Shown here: one piece after another, positions 15,247 through 24,068 of the stretch
Layout of the letters: each line of letters starts with the position of its first letter
Position numbering within the stretch: the stretch's first letter is position 1
NCBI GenBank assembly: GCA_947626775.1
Contig: CANQTL010000034.1
Coordinates: forward strand, 1-33,491
Direction: 5' to 3'
DNA: 33,491 nt
DNA from: an uncultured Lachnospiraceae bacterium
GTDB taxonomy: Bacteria > Bacillota > Clostridia > Lachnospirales > Lachnospiraceae
Made by a program: the position numbers and the translations under genes
The notes under the pieces: generated by a model
What the model was told of the DNA's origin: nothing
Database searches by the model: none
Seen by the model: only the letters and a program-made list of their open reading frames with translations

Positions 15247-17653
15247 ATGACAAAAATGTGTGATTGGAAGAAATGGAAGAAAATCATTTTTTCTATGATC
15301 GTGATTGCGGTATTTGTGCGAATATTGTATATCGGGATATATGGAGAACTGAACAAGGAATACTATACTTCTATGGAGTATGATTTCAGTGAATTTACGA
15401 AAGTGCCCTGCCGGGATGTAGAGCTGACCTTTGTAGGCGGCCGGGACAAACTGGACAGTCTGGAACTGATGTTTACCAATATGGCCGGGGACAGAGAATA
15501 CGACTTGACGCTTGTTGTACAAAAAGATGGAAGAATCATCTACCAGACGAATGCCTCTTTGACGGATGCCGACAACTGGGAATGGAAGAAAATATATGTC
15601 AACATGAAGCCGGAGGCGGGAGCGGAATACATGCTGTCCATGAATGCCGAGGACGCGTATGGTCAGGCGCCCATGATGCTGGTGGTAGAGAGAGGGGCGG
15701 AGGAGATTGTGCGTTCCTGTCGGGCGGAAGAGAAGATTGCAGGGACGGTTGCCGTGAATTTCGGCTATCTGCAATCGCCGGGATATTTTGACTGCGCGAT
15801 CAGTATTTCGCTCTGGATGCTCTTTATAGCCGGGGTATATTTTTTCTTCGCATATTTTGAAAGACTGATTGAATCTTTCAGGAAAATTTGGGAGTGTCTC
15901 GCCGAGACGGTTCGCCCGGATGTGTTGACCGCGGTTCTGGAAGTTCTGGGTGGAATGATCATTGTCAACAGCAGCGGTATCGAATTCCAAAGGCCAACGA
16001 AGATTCTCATATATATCGTTTCCCTCCTTGCGGTTGTGAAGAGAGAGGGCAAAAAGCGATATGTGAACGAAATGGCGGATATGCCGATAAAAAGGGTATT
16101 TTTATATCTGCTCTATGCGTATGCCGCGTTCGCGCTGACAGGACAGAGAATATGGATCTATCCGCTGAACGCAAAGATTACCATGGCCGGTCTTTTTGTA
16201 TTTTTGGTCACTGTGTTCTGGTTCGTTCCGGTGATCGACACCCTGTTGTATGTTTTGGAGATGGCGGGGCGGAATGCTTCTGGGGGGGGGCAGATTAAAA
16301 AATCTGCAGTTTATGCTGCTTTGCACAGGCCTGCTTCTTCTGCCGGCATTCTATAATCTCCTTGCCAACAATCCGGGGATGTCTTCGCCAGACACAGTTT
16401 CGTCTATGATTGAAAACGCAAAACATCTGTATGGTATGTACGACTGGCATCCGGCCTTTTACTGTATGGTGCTCAGAGTGATCCAGAAAGTTTCCGATAC
16501 CACATATGCGGTCATCGCCGTACAGTATTTTTTCTGGGCTTATGTGATGAATGAACTGCTTTTTTATCTGAGGAAAAGAGGAATGCGGGAGAATGTTCTG
16601 ATCGGACTGGCATGTTTTTCCGGATTCAATGCGGCGAATTTGCTGCATATGAATACCATATGGAAGGATATTCCCTACACGCTTTCGCTGTTTTGGGTGT
16701 TTGTGATTTTGGCAAAGTTATCGCTGGATTTTGAAGAATACCGGAAAAAATGGTATGTATATCTGGAGTTTATTGTTGCGATGACGGGAGTCTGCCTGTA
16801 TCGAAAAAATGGAACCGTTACTTTTGTGCTGATCATGATAGCGGCGGTGCTTGTACTCCGAAAGAATTTTAAGGTATTGATCGCGGCTGCGGCGGCTGTG
16901 ACAGCGGTTCTCGTGATTAAAGGGCCGGTCTATGATTATTTCAGAGTGGTTGATTCTGGACAGAATGGCATTTATATTGGACTTGGACAGGATATTTTGG
17001 GGGCATATTATGCGGGCGGAGAGGTTTCCGAGGATACGCTTGCCATGATAACCGAGATGACGGGTGGCAATAATGACGGATATTCTTATACGCCTACATG
17101 GTCCTATGCAGCCTATAAAATTGACGTGACGCCAATGGAATTTATCAGGCGGTATCTTGATACATTTTTGAAAAATCCCGTTCTCATGGCAAGGGCTGTC
17201 ATAGACAGAGAGGATGCTCTCTGGGATATATTTATAGGAGAAGATTCATGGCTGTATTGCTGCAATTATATCGGAACAGAGGATGAGGATACCCGATACT
17301 CGTGGAATGAATATTACCCGGAGAGACATTATGTCAGTCTATACACTGATATGGCTGCGGCTACGGATTATACTGTGTCCACGCAGTGGATCGATGCGAT
17401 TGAGTGGCGCTGCGGGTTGTTTATTCTGCTTGGCTTGACGGTTCTGCTGTTTGCTGGGTTTAAGCGCGGACAGGGGAAATATCTGGTAATGCTTGCGCCG
17501 ATGGCAGGGCAGATCATGAGTCTGCTGCTGTCAACGGGATGGTCTGATTTTCGCTACTTCTGGCCGATGAATCTCTTAAACATGGCATGGATTATGATCA
17601 TGTTGACGGCGACGGGAGCAGACAAAGGGGTTGGAGAGGAGCAGTCAACATGA
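15247..17653 (+). CDS. Membrane glycosyltransferase-like protein split by a poly-G tract
   Basis: Two frames describe one protein. The first (15247-16356) has a membrane helix, a beta-sandwich ectodomain resembling that of the protein at 10901 (ELMFTNMAGDREYDLTLVV, WKKIYVNM) and several helices. It runs into a stop 66 bases after the G9 tract at 16282-16290. The second frame takes over at the tract and runs to 17653 with a DUF6020-like membrane domain (LLLLPAFYNLLANNPGMSSP, then some nine helices). Eight G bases would join them into about 802 residues, like the other large proteins here. An internal start at 16250 or 16274 could give the second half alone, but no strong ribosome-binding site is seen. 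The ATG at 15247 follows GGAGGG. Its stop overlaps the next start (ATGA). Confidence 0.75.
16282..16290 (+). repeat. Poly-G tract (G9) at the frame break of the 15247-17653 gene
   Basis: Nine consecutive G bases sit exactly at the junction of the two overlapping frames. Eight or eleven G bases would restore one long reading frame through ASGGGRLKNLQ. Confidence 0.85.
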
Positions 17654-18450
17654 AACTTGCCATATCAAACATAGCATGGACGTCCGAACAGGATGAGGCG
17701 GTGTATTCCCTGATGAGAGAATACGGGTTTGCGGGGCTTGAGATCGCCCCCACCAGAATTTTCCCGGAAGCTCCGTACGAGAGAGTGGAAGCGGCGGCTG
17801 CGTGGGCGCGGGATCTGCGGGAGAACTACGGTTTTGTCATCCCGTCCATACAGTCTATCTGGTTTGGGCGAAAAGAGCGCGTCTTCGGGACGGAGGAGGA
17901 ACGGCGGATCCTGATCGCCTATACGAAAAAGGCGATCGATTTTGCGGCGGCGACAGGCTGTAAAAATCTGGTGTTCGGCTGCCCGGGGTGCAGGAATGTG
18001 CCGGAAGGGACAGACGCGGAAACGGTTTCCGGGATTGCGGACGCTTTTTTCCGGGAACTCGGCGCGTATGCCGCCGCCCGCAATACGGCGGTCGGAATGG
18101 AGGCCAACCCGCCGATCTATCATACGAATTACATTAACGACACGTCGGCGGCGCTTGCGCTGATCGGAGAAGTCGCGTCATCGGGGTTCCGCCTGAATCT
18201 GGATGTTGGAGCGATGCTCTGTAACGGAGAATCGGCGGAGGAGCTGGCGGGCAGGGTAGGACTGATCAGTCACGTGCATATCAGCGAGCCGGGGCTGAAG
18301 CCGATTGAGAGAAGAGAACTGCACCGGCGGCTGCGGGAGCTTTTGGAGGCGGAGGGATATGAGGGTTTCGTCTCCGTCGAGATGGGAAAACAGGAGGATC
18401 TTCGCGTGATAGAGGGTGTGCTGCAGTATACGCGGGAGATTTTCGGATAG
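17650..18450 (+). CDS. Sugar phosphate isomerase/epimerase-like TIM-barrel protein
   Basis: The 266-residue protein matches the xylose-isomerase-like TIM-barrel / AP-endonuclease-2 superfamily. It starts with MKLAISNIAW and a Glu on the second strand (FAGLEIAPT). The metal-site acids and histidines appear in order: GMEANPP, NLDVGAM, HVHISEPG and SVEMG. Such enzymes isomerise or epimerise sugars in the cytosol. Here it probably supplies a modified sugar for the glycan made by the neighbouring transferases. The ATG at 17650 overlaps the previous stop (ATGA); a longer frame beginning at 17587 lies inside the preceding gene and is unlikely. The substrate is not deducible. Confidence 0.78.
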   Translation: MKLAISNIAWTSEQDEAVYSLMREYGFAGLEIAPTRIFPEAPYERVEAAAAWARDLRENYGFVIPSIQSIWFGRKERVFGTEEERRILIAYTKKAIDFAAATGCKNLVFGCPGCRNVPEGTDAETVSGIADAFFRELGAYAAARNTAVGMEANPPIYHTNYINDTSAALALIGEVASSGFRLNLDVGAMLCNGESAEELAGRVGLISHVHISEPGLKPIERRELHRRLRELLEAEGYEGFVSVEMGKQEDLRVIEGVLQYTREIFG

Positions 18451-18506
18451 GGCGCGGCAGACAAAGCGGCGCTGAGCGGAAGACAGACGGAAGGAGGCGT
18501 TATGTA

Positions 18507-19322
18507 ATGGTTTATGAGAGACAGGACGGCGTGCCGCGGTTTACGTGCACCGAGTACAGGGAAAAAACCAGAGACTATGTCGTTCTGATCCCGATTATCA
18601 ACGAGGGGGACAGAATTATCAGGGAACTGAAACGCGCTTATCGGCACAGGGTGGCCGATTATGCGGACATCGTCATCTGTGACGGCGGATCGACGGATGG
18701 TTGTACAGAGGAAGCGCGGCTGCGGAAGCTGGGCGTCAATACGCTTCTCGTCAAACAGGATACCGGCAGGCAGGGCGCGCAGCTGCGTATGGGGATCTGG
18801 TGGGCGCTGGAGAGGGGTTATCGGGGCGTTATCACCATCGACGGGAACAATAAGGACAGTATTGAAGATGTGCCGCGTTTTATCGAAAAGCTGGAGGAAG
18901 GGTATGATTTCGTGCAGGGTTCCAGATTTATAGAGGGCGGCAGAGCGATCCGCACGCCGTTTCTCAGGCTGCTGTCGGTCCGCTGTATCCATGCGCCGGT
19001 CATCTCCCTGACGGCCCGCCGCAGATTCACCGACACTACCAACGCGTACCGGGCATATTCCGCGAAATATCTGCGGGACGATCGGGTGCAGCCTCTGCGG
19101 GAAATCTTCGTGACTTATGAGCTGCTGGCGTATCTGTCGGTCCGGGCGTCGCAGCTCGGGATGCGGACATGCGAGATCCCGGTGACCAGAGCGTATCCGA
19201 AGAGCGGAAAGACGCCAACCAAGATCAGCTTCCTGAAGGGGAACGGCGGACTGTTAAAGATTCTGTTTCTCAATGCCCTGGGAGCGTATCAGCCGGATGC
19301 CGGGAAACATGCCGGACAGTGA
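18507..19322 (+). CDS. DPM1-like family 2 glycosyltransferase
   Basis: This 271-residue cytosolic GT-A enzyme shows VVLIPIINEGD at the nucleotide-binding strand, ICDGGSTDG as the second acidic motif and ITIDGNN at the DxD-like metal site. Then come QGSRFIEGG and a C-terminal helix region (TDTTNAYRAYS) as in polyprenyl-phosphate mannose synthases. It has no C-terminal membrane helices, so it is soluble or peripherally attached. The ATG at 18507 has AGGAGG nine bases upstream. It is the last gene of the glycan locus and ends 12 bases before the convergent AraC-type gene. It probably loads a sugar onto a lipid carrier for the large membrane transferases upstream. This gene has no long poly-G tract. 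Confidence 0.8.
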   Translation: MVYERQDGVPRFTCTEYREKTRDYVVLIPIINEGDRIIRELKRAYRHRVADYADIVICDGGSTDGCTEEARLRKLGVNTLLVKQDTGRQGAQLRMGIWWALERGYRGVITIDGNNKDSIEDVPRFIEKLEEGYDFVQGSRFIEGGRAIRTPFLRLLSVRCIHAPVISLTARRRFTDTTNAYRAYSAKYLRDDRVQPLREIFVTYELLAYLSVRASQLGMRTCEIPVTRAYPKSGKTPTKISFLKGNGGLLKILFLNALGAYQPDAGKHAGQ

Positions 19323-19334
19323 TCGGCAGCCGGG

Positions 19335-20189
19335 TCAGGAGGGATCCTGAACCGGATTTTTGCGCTGTCTGCGGTACTGCTTGGGCGTAAGTCCGGTTTT
19401 CTGCCGGAAGGAGGCGGAGAGATTGCCGGGATACTGATAGCCGGTCTCAATCGCGATCTCCGTGACGGACTTGTCGGTGTTGAGAAGCAGGCGGGAGACG
19501 TTTTTGATCCGGATATAGCTCAGATATTCTGAGTAGGATTTGCCGAGCTGGCTCTGGAAGAGCCGTGAGAAGTAAGCGGCGGAGTAGCCGGCCGCCTCGG
19601 CGACTTCCTCGATGGTGAGCTGTTCGGCATAGTGGCTCTCCATGTAGTAGACCGCTTCCATGATGGGGAGCGTCAGCGGCGTGGCGTGGGAGGAGGAACC
19701 GTCCTCGGGAAGACGGTACTCGTCGATCGCAAGCAGAAGCTCGCACAGGACGCACTGCAGCCGGAAATCGCGGTAAGGGGAAGCATTGTCATATATTTCC
19801 AAAAGTCTCGTGAAATAGCCGTAGACGACGGCCTGCATGTCGGCGGCGAACCTGTTGGTCGGATGCGCATAGATTCGGTCCAGGAGCTGTTCCCCGAACC
19901 GGTCGGTAAGGGGTTTCACAAAGAGCGGAGAAAATTTGATCAGAATGCTCTCGTAGACCTTGTCGGAGGCCGGGACCGTTCGATGGTAGATATAGGGGGC
20001 CAGGGTGCTGACGCTGCCGGGGTGCTGTGTGAAAGTAAAGCTCGGCGTGATGGTAGTGCGGTCGCCCTGTATGTGGTAGTTGATGGAATAGTGGTCGTAG
20101 GCGATCTCGAGAGAGGGCATTTCATAGTCTGCGGGAAGCATTCTGTGCGTGATCTGAAAAAGCTGTCCTTCGGGGAGAGGCAGAGCCAT
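19335..20189 (-). CDS. AraC-family transcriptional regulator
   Basis: The 284-residue protein has an N-terminal cupin-like sensing domain (about residues 1-130) and a C-terminal AraC double helix-turn-helix. The first is TIEEVAEAAGYSAAYFSRLF and the second is SVTEIAIETGYQYPGNLSASF, followed by the family hallmark TGLTPKQYRR. It probably senses a small ligand and controls the divergent MATE transporter gene 181 bases away, an arrangement common for local activators. The ATG at 20189 follows AAAGGAG. It faces the glycan locus tail to tail. Confidence 0.88.
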   Translation of the reverse strand: MALPLPEGQLFQITHRMLPADYEMPSLEIAYDHYSINYHIQGDRTTITPSFTFTQHPGSVSTLAPYIYHRTVPASDKVYESILIKFSPLFVKPLTDRFGEQLLDRIYAHPTNRFAADMQAVVYGYFTRLLEIYDNASPYRDFRLQCVLCELLLAIDEYRLPEDGSSSHATPLTLPIMEAVYYMESHYAEQLTIEEVAEAAGYSAAYFSRLFQSQLGKSYSEYLSYIRIKNVSRLLLNTDKSVTEIAIETGYQYPGNLSASFRQKTGLTPKQYRRQRKNPVQDPS

Positions 20190-20370
20190 GGGAATCTCCT
20201 TTCATGGCCGTCTGAGGCCTTTCGGAAACGTTTGTTTTCATAAAATGTCATATCATCATAAATTTCAGACAAAAAAAAGTAAATACAGATAAGAAAAACA
20301 TGAATATTTTATATAGTATATATCATGGATGCGGCAAAAAAGCAAGTTGTTTCCTCAGGAGCGCTGACGG

Positions 20371-21732
20371 ATGGAACGAAAGAAAATCGATATGACAAAA
20401 GGCCCGATCATGAAGAATGTTTTTCTCTTTGCCATTCCCATGATACTGGGCAACGTACTGCAATATCTGTACACGACGGTGGACACGCTGGTGATCGGCA
20501 ATTACTGCGGCAAGACTTCGCTGGCGGCGGTGGGGACGAGCGCCCAGCCTGTGGAGGTGCTGCTGTGCGTCTTTCTCGGGATCGGGACGGGCGTCTCCAT
20601 CCTGGTCTCTCAGTATGTCGGGGCGAAGGATGCGGAGCGGCTGCGCAGAGCGACGGACACGGCAACCTTTTTTGTCTATGCGTGCGGCCTGCCGCTGTGC
20701 GCGCTCGGCTGGTTCGTGACGCCGCTTATCCTGCGCGGTATGGGCGTGCCCGCGGACACCTGGGATGCGGCCGTCTCTTATACCAGAATCGTCTTTATGG
20801 GGGCGCTCGGCAATATCGGCTATAACATGAACGCGGGGATTCTGCGCGGTTTGGGAGACAGCAAGGCGTCCCTGTGGTTTCTGGTGGTGTCCTGCATCGC
20901 CAATATCGTGCTGGATCTTCTGTTCGTCGCAGGCTTCGGCATGGACGCGGGCGGCGCGGCGCTCTCGACGACGCTGGCCATGTACCTGTCCTGGGTCATC
21001 AGCATCCTATATATCAGACGAAAATTCCCGGAGCTTCGCCTGACGTGGCTGCCGCACAGCTTCGACGCGGCGCAGCTCAAACAGTTTGTCAGACTCGGTC
21101 TTCCCCTGGGGCTGAATAACTCGCTCTACTCCCTCGGCCATGTGGCGATCCAGACGCTGGTGAACGCGCAGGGTTCCACATTTATGGCGGGCAACTCGGT
21201 GGCGGGGCGGGTGACGGGAATGGCCAACATTGCGGTCACGGCTCTGTCCTCGGCGGCGACGACTTTTTCCGGGCAGAATTACGGGGCGAAGAATTTCGAC
21301 CGGCTCAGGCAGGGCTATATCAAGATTCCCGTGATCTCCGGCGCGGTGACGCTGACGGCAGGGCTGTGCGTGATGTCCTTCCGCATGCCGGTTCTGCGCA
21401 TTTTCACGCGGGACGCGGCGGTGCTTCTGTACGCCGAGCGGTATGTCAGGGTGATGCTTCTGTCGTACTGGTTCTATGCGATTTTCAACGGTATTATCTG
21501 CATCGTGAACGGCGTCGGGCTGATCCGTTACACAACGGTGGTGAATCTGCTCATGCTCTGGGCGGTGCGGATTCCCAGCGCCTACCTGATCGACCGCTAT
21601 TTCGACGGCACCTACCTGATGCTGTGTTTCCCGATCAGCTTCAGTTTCGGCATGGTCATGATGCTGGGCTATTATGTCTTTTCAAAGCGGTGGCATGAGA
21701 TTATCAGGACGGGGCTGGAGAAGACCGGCTGA
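20371..21732 (+). CDS. MATE-family efflux transporter
   Basis: The 453-residue protein has twelve predicted membrane helices in two related halves. It has MATE signatures: an MTKGPIMKNVFLFAIPMILG start, DTLVIGNYCG in helix 1-2, a GAGILRGLGD-type loop (here NAGILRGLGDSK), and QNYGAKNFDR at the second-half start. MATE proteins export drugs or metabolites in exchange for protons or sodium ions. The ATG at 20371 follows AGGAG. The 181-base gap to the divergent AraC gene (20190-20370) is very AT-rich around 20255-20325 (including TATATAGTATATAT) and must hold both promoters, although I cannot fix hexamers with confidence. Regulation by that AraC protein is inferred. Confidence 0.9.
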   Translation: MERKKIDMTKGPIMKNVFLFAIPMILGNVLQYLYTTVDTLVIGNYCGKTSLAAVGTSAQPVEVLLCVFLGIGTGVSILVSQYVGAKDAERLRRATDTATFFVYACGLPLCALGWFVTPLILRGMGVPADTWDAAVSYTRIVFMGALGNIGYNMNAGILRGLGDSKASLWFLVVSCIANIVLDLLFVAGFGMDAGGAALSTTLAMYLSWVISILYIRRKFPELRLTWLPHSFDAAQLKQFVRLGLPLGLNNSLYSLGHVAIQTLVNAQGSTFMAGNSVAGRVTGMANIAVTALSSAATTFSGQNYGAKNFDRLRQGYIKIPVISGAVTLTAGLCVMSFRMPVLRIFTRDAAVLLYAERYVRVMLLSYWFYAIFNGIICIVNGVGLIRYTTVVNLLMLWAVRIPSAYLIDRYFDGTYLMLCFPISFSFGMVMMLGYYVFSKRWHEIIRTGLEKTG

Positions 21733-21738
21733 AGCCGG
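21725..21738 (+). other. GC-rich hairpin overlapping the MATE stop codon
   Basis: The perfect inverted repeat CCGGCT-GA-AGCCGG includes the stop codon. No T-tract follows, so it is at most a weak terminator or an mRNA-end stabiliser. Confidence 0.3.
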
Positions 21739-21779
21739 ACGGCAACTGTTAAAATATTATGAAATAACACGGCGGTCAC

Positions 21780-21808
21780 TTGACAAGAACGGGAACGTTC
21801 AGTAATAT
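21780..21808 (+). promoter_or_regulatory. Promoter of the DUF3737-lyase operon with spacer palindrome
   Basis: A perfect -35 TTGACA (21780-21785), a 17-base spacer and -10 TAATAT (21803-21808, 4/6) are present. The spacer contains the perfect palindrome GAACGTTC (21793-21800), a good position for a repressor operator. Confidence 0.6.
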
Positions 21809-21845
21809 ACTAACAGTAAATAACGTATGTGTGCGGAACAAAAGT

Positions 21846-21868
21846 GAGTTGACTTATCGGGTCAACTC
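21846..21868 (+). promoter_or_regulatory. Hairpin in the 5-prime leader of the DUF3737 gene
   Basis: GAGTTGAC (21846-21853), a 7-base loop and GTCAACTC (21861-21868) form a perfect 8-bp stem in the leader between promoter and start codon, followed by TTTCTG. It could be an attenuator or a protein-binding RNA structure. No longer conserved riboswitch fold is recognised. Confidence 0.4.
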
Positions 21869-21914
21869 TTTCTGCTTATGCGGGAAGACAGAAGCGGAAA
21901 GAAAGGGAAGAAAA

Positions 21915-22802
21915 ATGAGCGCAAACGACAAAACAGAAGCGCAGGCGCCTGAGGGCGCGGACGGTTATGAAGAGATCCGGCAGGGGTTCTACGTGGGGGA
22001 ACGCCCGCTTTTTAACAGGGATCATCTGCGGGTGATCGATACGATCTTTACGGACGGCGAATCACCGCTGAAGGAGTGTCACGATATCGAGCTGGAGGGC
22101 AGTATGTTCAAGTGGAAATATCCGCTCTGGTACTCCCGCAATATTGTGGCGAAGAACTGTACCTGGTTCGATATGGCCCGCGCCGGCGTCTGGTATACGG
22201 ATCACATGCTGGCGGAGGACTGCGCCATCGAGGCGCCGAAAAACTTCCGCAGATGCCGTGACCTGATGCTAAAGAACGTGTCTTTTCCCAATGCGGCCGA
22301 GACGCTGTGGCACTGTGACGGGGTGAAGCTGGAGCGCGTGGTTGCGCACGGCGATTACTTTGCGATGAACAGCCGGAATATGGAGGTGCATGATCTGACG
22401 CTCTACGGCAACTACTCTTTCGACGGAGCGGAGCATGTGGAGATCCATCATTCCCATCTGCTCTCGAAAGATGCGTTCTGGAACGGCGACCAGGTGACGG
22501 TGTACGATTCCTTTATCTCCGGCGAGTATCTGGGATGGAACGCGAAGAATTTGACGCTTGTCAACTGTACCGTCGAGAGCCTGCAGGGCATGTGCTACAT
22601 CGACAATCTTGTGATGAAGAACTGCAAGCTGATCAACACCACGCTGGCCTTTGAGTATTCTACGGTGGACGCGGATATTGTCACGAAGATAGACAGCGTG
22701 ATCAACCCCTCCGGCGGCGTGATCCGGGCGGAGCACATCGACGAGCTGATCATCGAGAAGGACAAGGTCGATCCTGCGAAGACGAAAATTATATGCAGAT
22801 AG
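21915..22802 (+). CDS. DUF3737 family right-handed beta-helix-like protein
   Basis: The 295-residue protein matches DUF3737. It has many short repeated strands, for example ESPLKECHDIELEGSMFKWK, APKNFRRC, FDGAEHVEIHHSHLLSKDAF and NCTVESLQGMCYI, the pattern of a beta-helix. The family has no assigned reaction that I know of. Signature segments such as YSRNIVAKNCTWF and FEYSTVDADI are intact, and there is no signal peptide. The ATG at 21915 follows AAAGGGAAG; an in-frame extension upstream to 21780 starts in the promoter and is rejected. It is transcribed with the C-S lyase gene 81 bases downstream, a pairing that I recall from other Firmicutes. Confidence 0.85.
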   Translation: MSANDKTEAQAPEGADGYEEIRQGFYVGERPLFNRDHLRVIDTIFTDGESPLKECHDIELEGSMFKWKYPLWYSRNIVAKNCTWFDMARAGVWYTDHMLAEDCAIEAPKNFRRCRDLMLKNVSFPNAAETLWHCDGVKLERVVAHGDYFAMNSRNMEVHDLTLYGNYSFDGAEHVEIHHSHLLSKDAFWNGDQVTVYDSFISGEYLGWNAKNLTLVNCTVESLQGMCYIDNLVMKNCKLINTTLAFEYSTVDADIVTKIDSVINPSGGVIRAEHIDELIIEKDKVDPAKTKIICR

Positions 22803-22812
22803 ACGGGGAAGG

Positions 22813-22829
22813 CGCCCGGCATCCGGGCG
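22813..22829 (+). other. Intercistronic hairpin between DUF3737 and lyase genes
   Basis: CGCCCGG-CAT-CCGGGCG is a perfect 7-bp stem with no T-tract. It is probably an mRNA-processing or stability element rather than a terminator. Confidence 0.3.
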
Positions 22830-22883
22830 GGCAGGGGCGCGAGGGCCTGAGAATAACGCGCGGACAGTACAGGAGCGGCAGGC

Positions 22884-24068
22884 ATGAAATATGATTTTGA
22901 CACATGCGTAGACAGAAGAAATACGGATTCCCTGAAATGGGACGTGGCGGAGGGCGAGCTCCCCATGTGGGTTGCCGACATGGATTTTCCCACCGCGCCG
23001 GAGGTGCAGGAGGCGATTCGGGAGAGGGCGGCCCACGGCGTGTTCGGCTACTGTGTGATCCCCGATGAGTGGTATGAGGCGTATACGGACTGGTGGGAGA
23101 GGCGGCATGGCTTTTCCATGGAGAGAGACTGGCTGATTTTCTGTACAGGCGTTGTCCCGGCAATCTCCAGCATCGTGCGCAAGCTGACGACGCCTGCGGA
23201 GAAGGTGCTCGTCCAGCCGCCCGTCTACAATATCTTCTACAATTCTATTCTCAACAACGGCAGACAGGCGCTCGAAAGTCCGCTTCTGTGCGGCGGGGAG
23301 CGCTATGAGATTGATTTTGACGATCTGGAGCGCAAGCTCGCCGACCCGCAGACGTCGTTGATGATTCTCTGCAATCCGCACAATCCCGTCGGGAAAATAT
23401 GGAGCAGGAGCGAACTGGAGCGGATCGGCGAACTGTGCGCAAAGTATCATGTGCTCGTGCTCTCCGACGAGATCCACTGCGACCTGACGGAGCCGGGCTG
23501 CGGCTATATCCCCTTTGCGTCCGTGTCGGATGTATGCAGGGACAACAGCGTTACCTGTATCGCGCCGACCAAGGCGTTCAATCTGGCAGGGATCCAGACG
23601 GCGGCGGTGGCGGTGCCTGACCGCACGCTGCGCCATAAGGTGTGGCGGGGGCTGAACACGGATGAGATCGCGGAGCCAAACGCCTTCGCGGTGACGGCGG
23701 CGGTGGCGGCTTTCACGCAGGGCGGGGCATGGCTTGACGAATTGCGGGAGTATATTTCACGCAACAAGAAGCTGGCGGCGGACTATATTGAAAGCGAGAT
23801 CCCGCAGCTTCGCGCGGTGCCTTCGCAGGCGACTTATCTCATGTGGCTGCGCTGCCTGACGGAAAAAGGGACGGCGGCGGACGCCGCGGCCTATGTCAGA
23901 AGCAGGACGGGCCTGTATCTGTCGGAGGGCGGACAGTTCGGCAGCGGCGGAGAAGATTTTCTGCGGCTGAATACGGCGTGTCCGCGCAGGGTTCTTGAGG
24001 ACGGTCTGCGCCGTCTGAAAGCGGGAATGTCCGGCTATTCTGAGGCGGCTGCCGCCTCCAGAGATTGA
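22884..24068 (+). CDS. MalY/PatB-family PLP-dependent cystathionine beta-lyase
   Basis: This 394-residue class I/II aminotransferase-fold enzyme has the MalY/PatB opening (YDFDTCVDRRNTDSLKWD, then LPMWVADMDF). It also has the phosphate and ring contacts (NPHNPVGKIW, SDEIHCDL with D195) and the PLP lysine K230 in APTKAFNLAG. The C-terminal RLNTACPR arginine region binds the substrate carboxylate. Such enzymes cleave C-S bonds of cystathionine or cysteine conjugates, giving thiols, pyruvate and ammonia. The ATG at 22884 follows AGGAG. Its last 34 bases overlap the tail of the convergent amidase gene. Confidence 0.88.
   Translation: MKYDFDTCVDRRNTDSLKWDVAEGELPMWVADMDFPTAPEVQEAIRERAAHGVFGYCVIPDEWYEAYTDWWERRHGFSMERDWLIFCTGVVPAISSIVRKLTTPAEKVLVQPPVYNIFYNSILNNGRQALESPLLCGGERYEIDFDDLERKLADPQTSLMILCNPHNPVGKIWSRSELERIGELCAKYHVLVLSDEIHCDLTEPGCGYIPFASVSDVCRDNSVTCIAPTKAFNLAGIQTAAVAVPDRTLRHKVWRGLNTDEIAEPNAFAVTAAVAAFTQGGAWLDELREYISRNKKLAADYIESEIPQLRAVPSQATYLMWLRCLTEKGTAADAAAYVRSRTGLYLSEGGQFGSGGEDFLRLNTACPRRVLEDGLRRLKAGMSGYSEAAAASRD

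Noticed and set aside
21786..21800. LexA/SOS box in the DUF3737 promoter
   Set aside because: The Gram-positive box needs GAAC-N4-GTTC; here the outer halves are six bases apart and the inner palindrome has no spacer.
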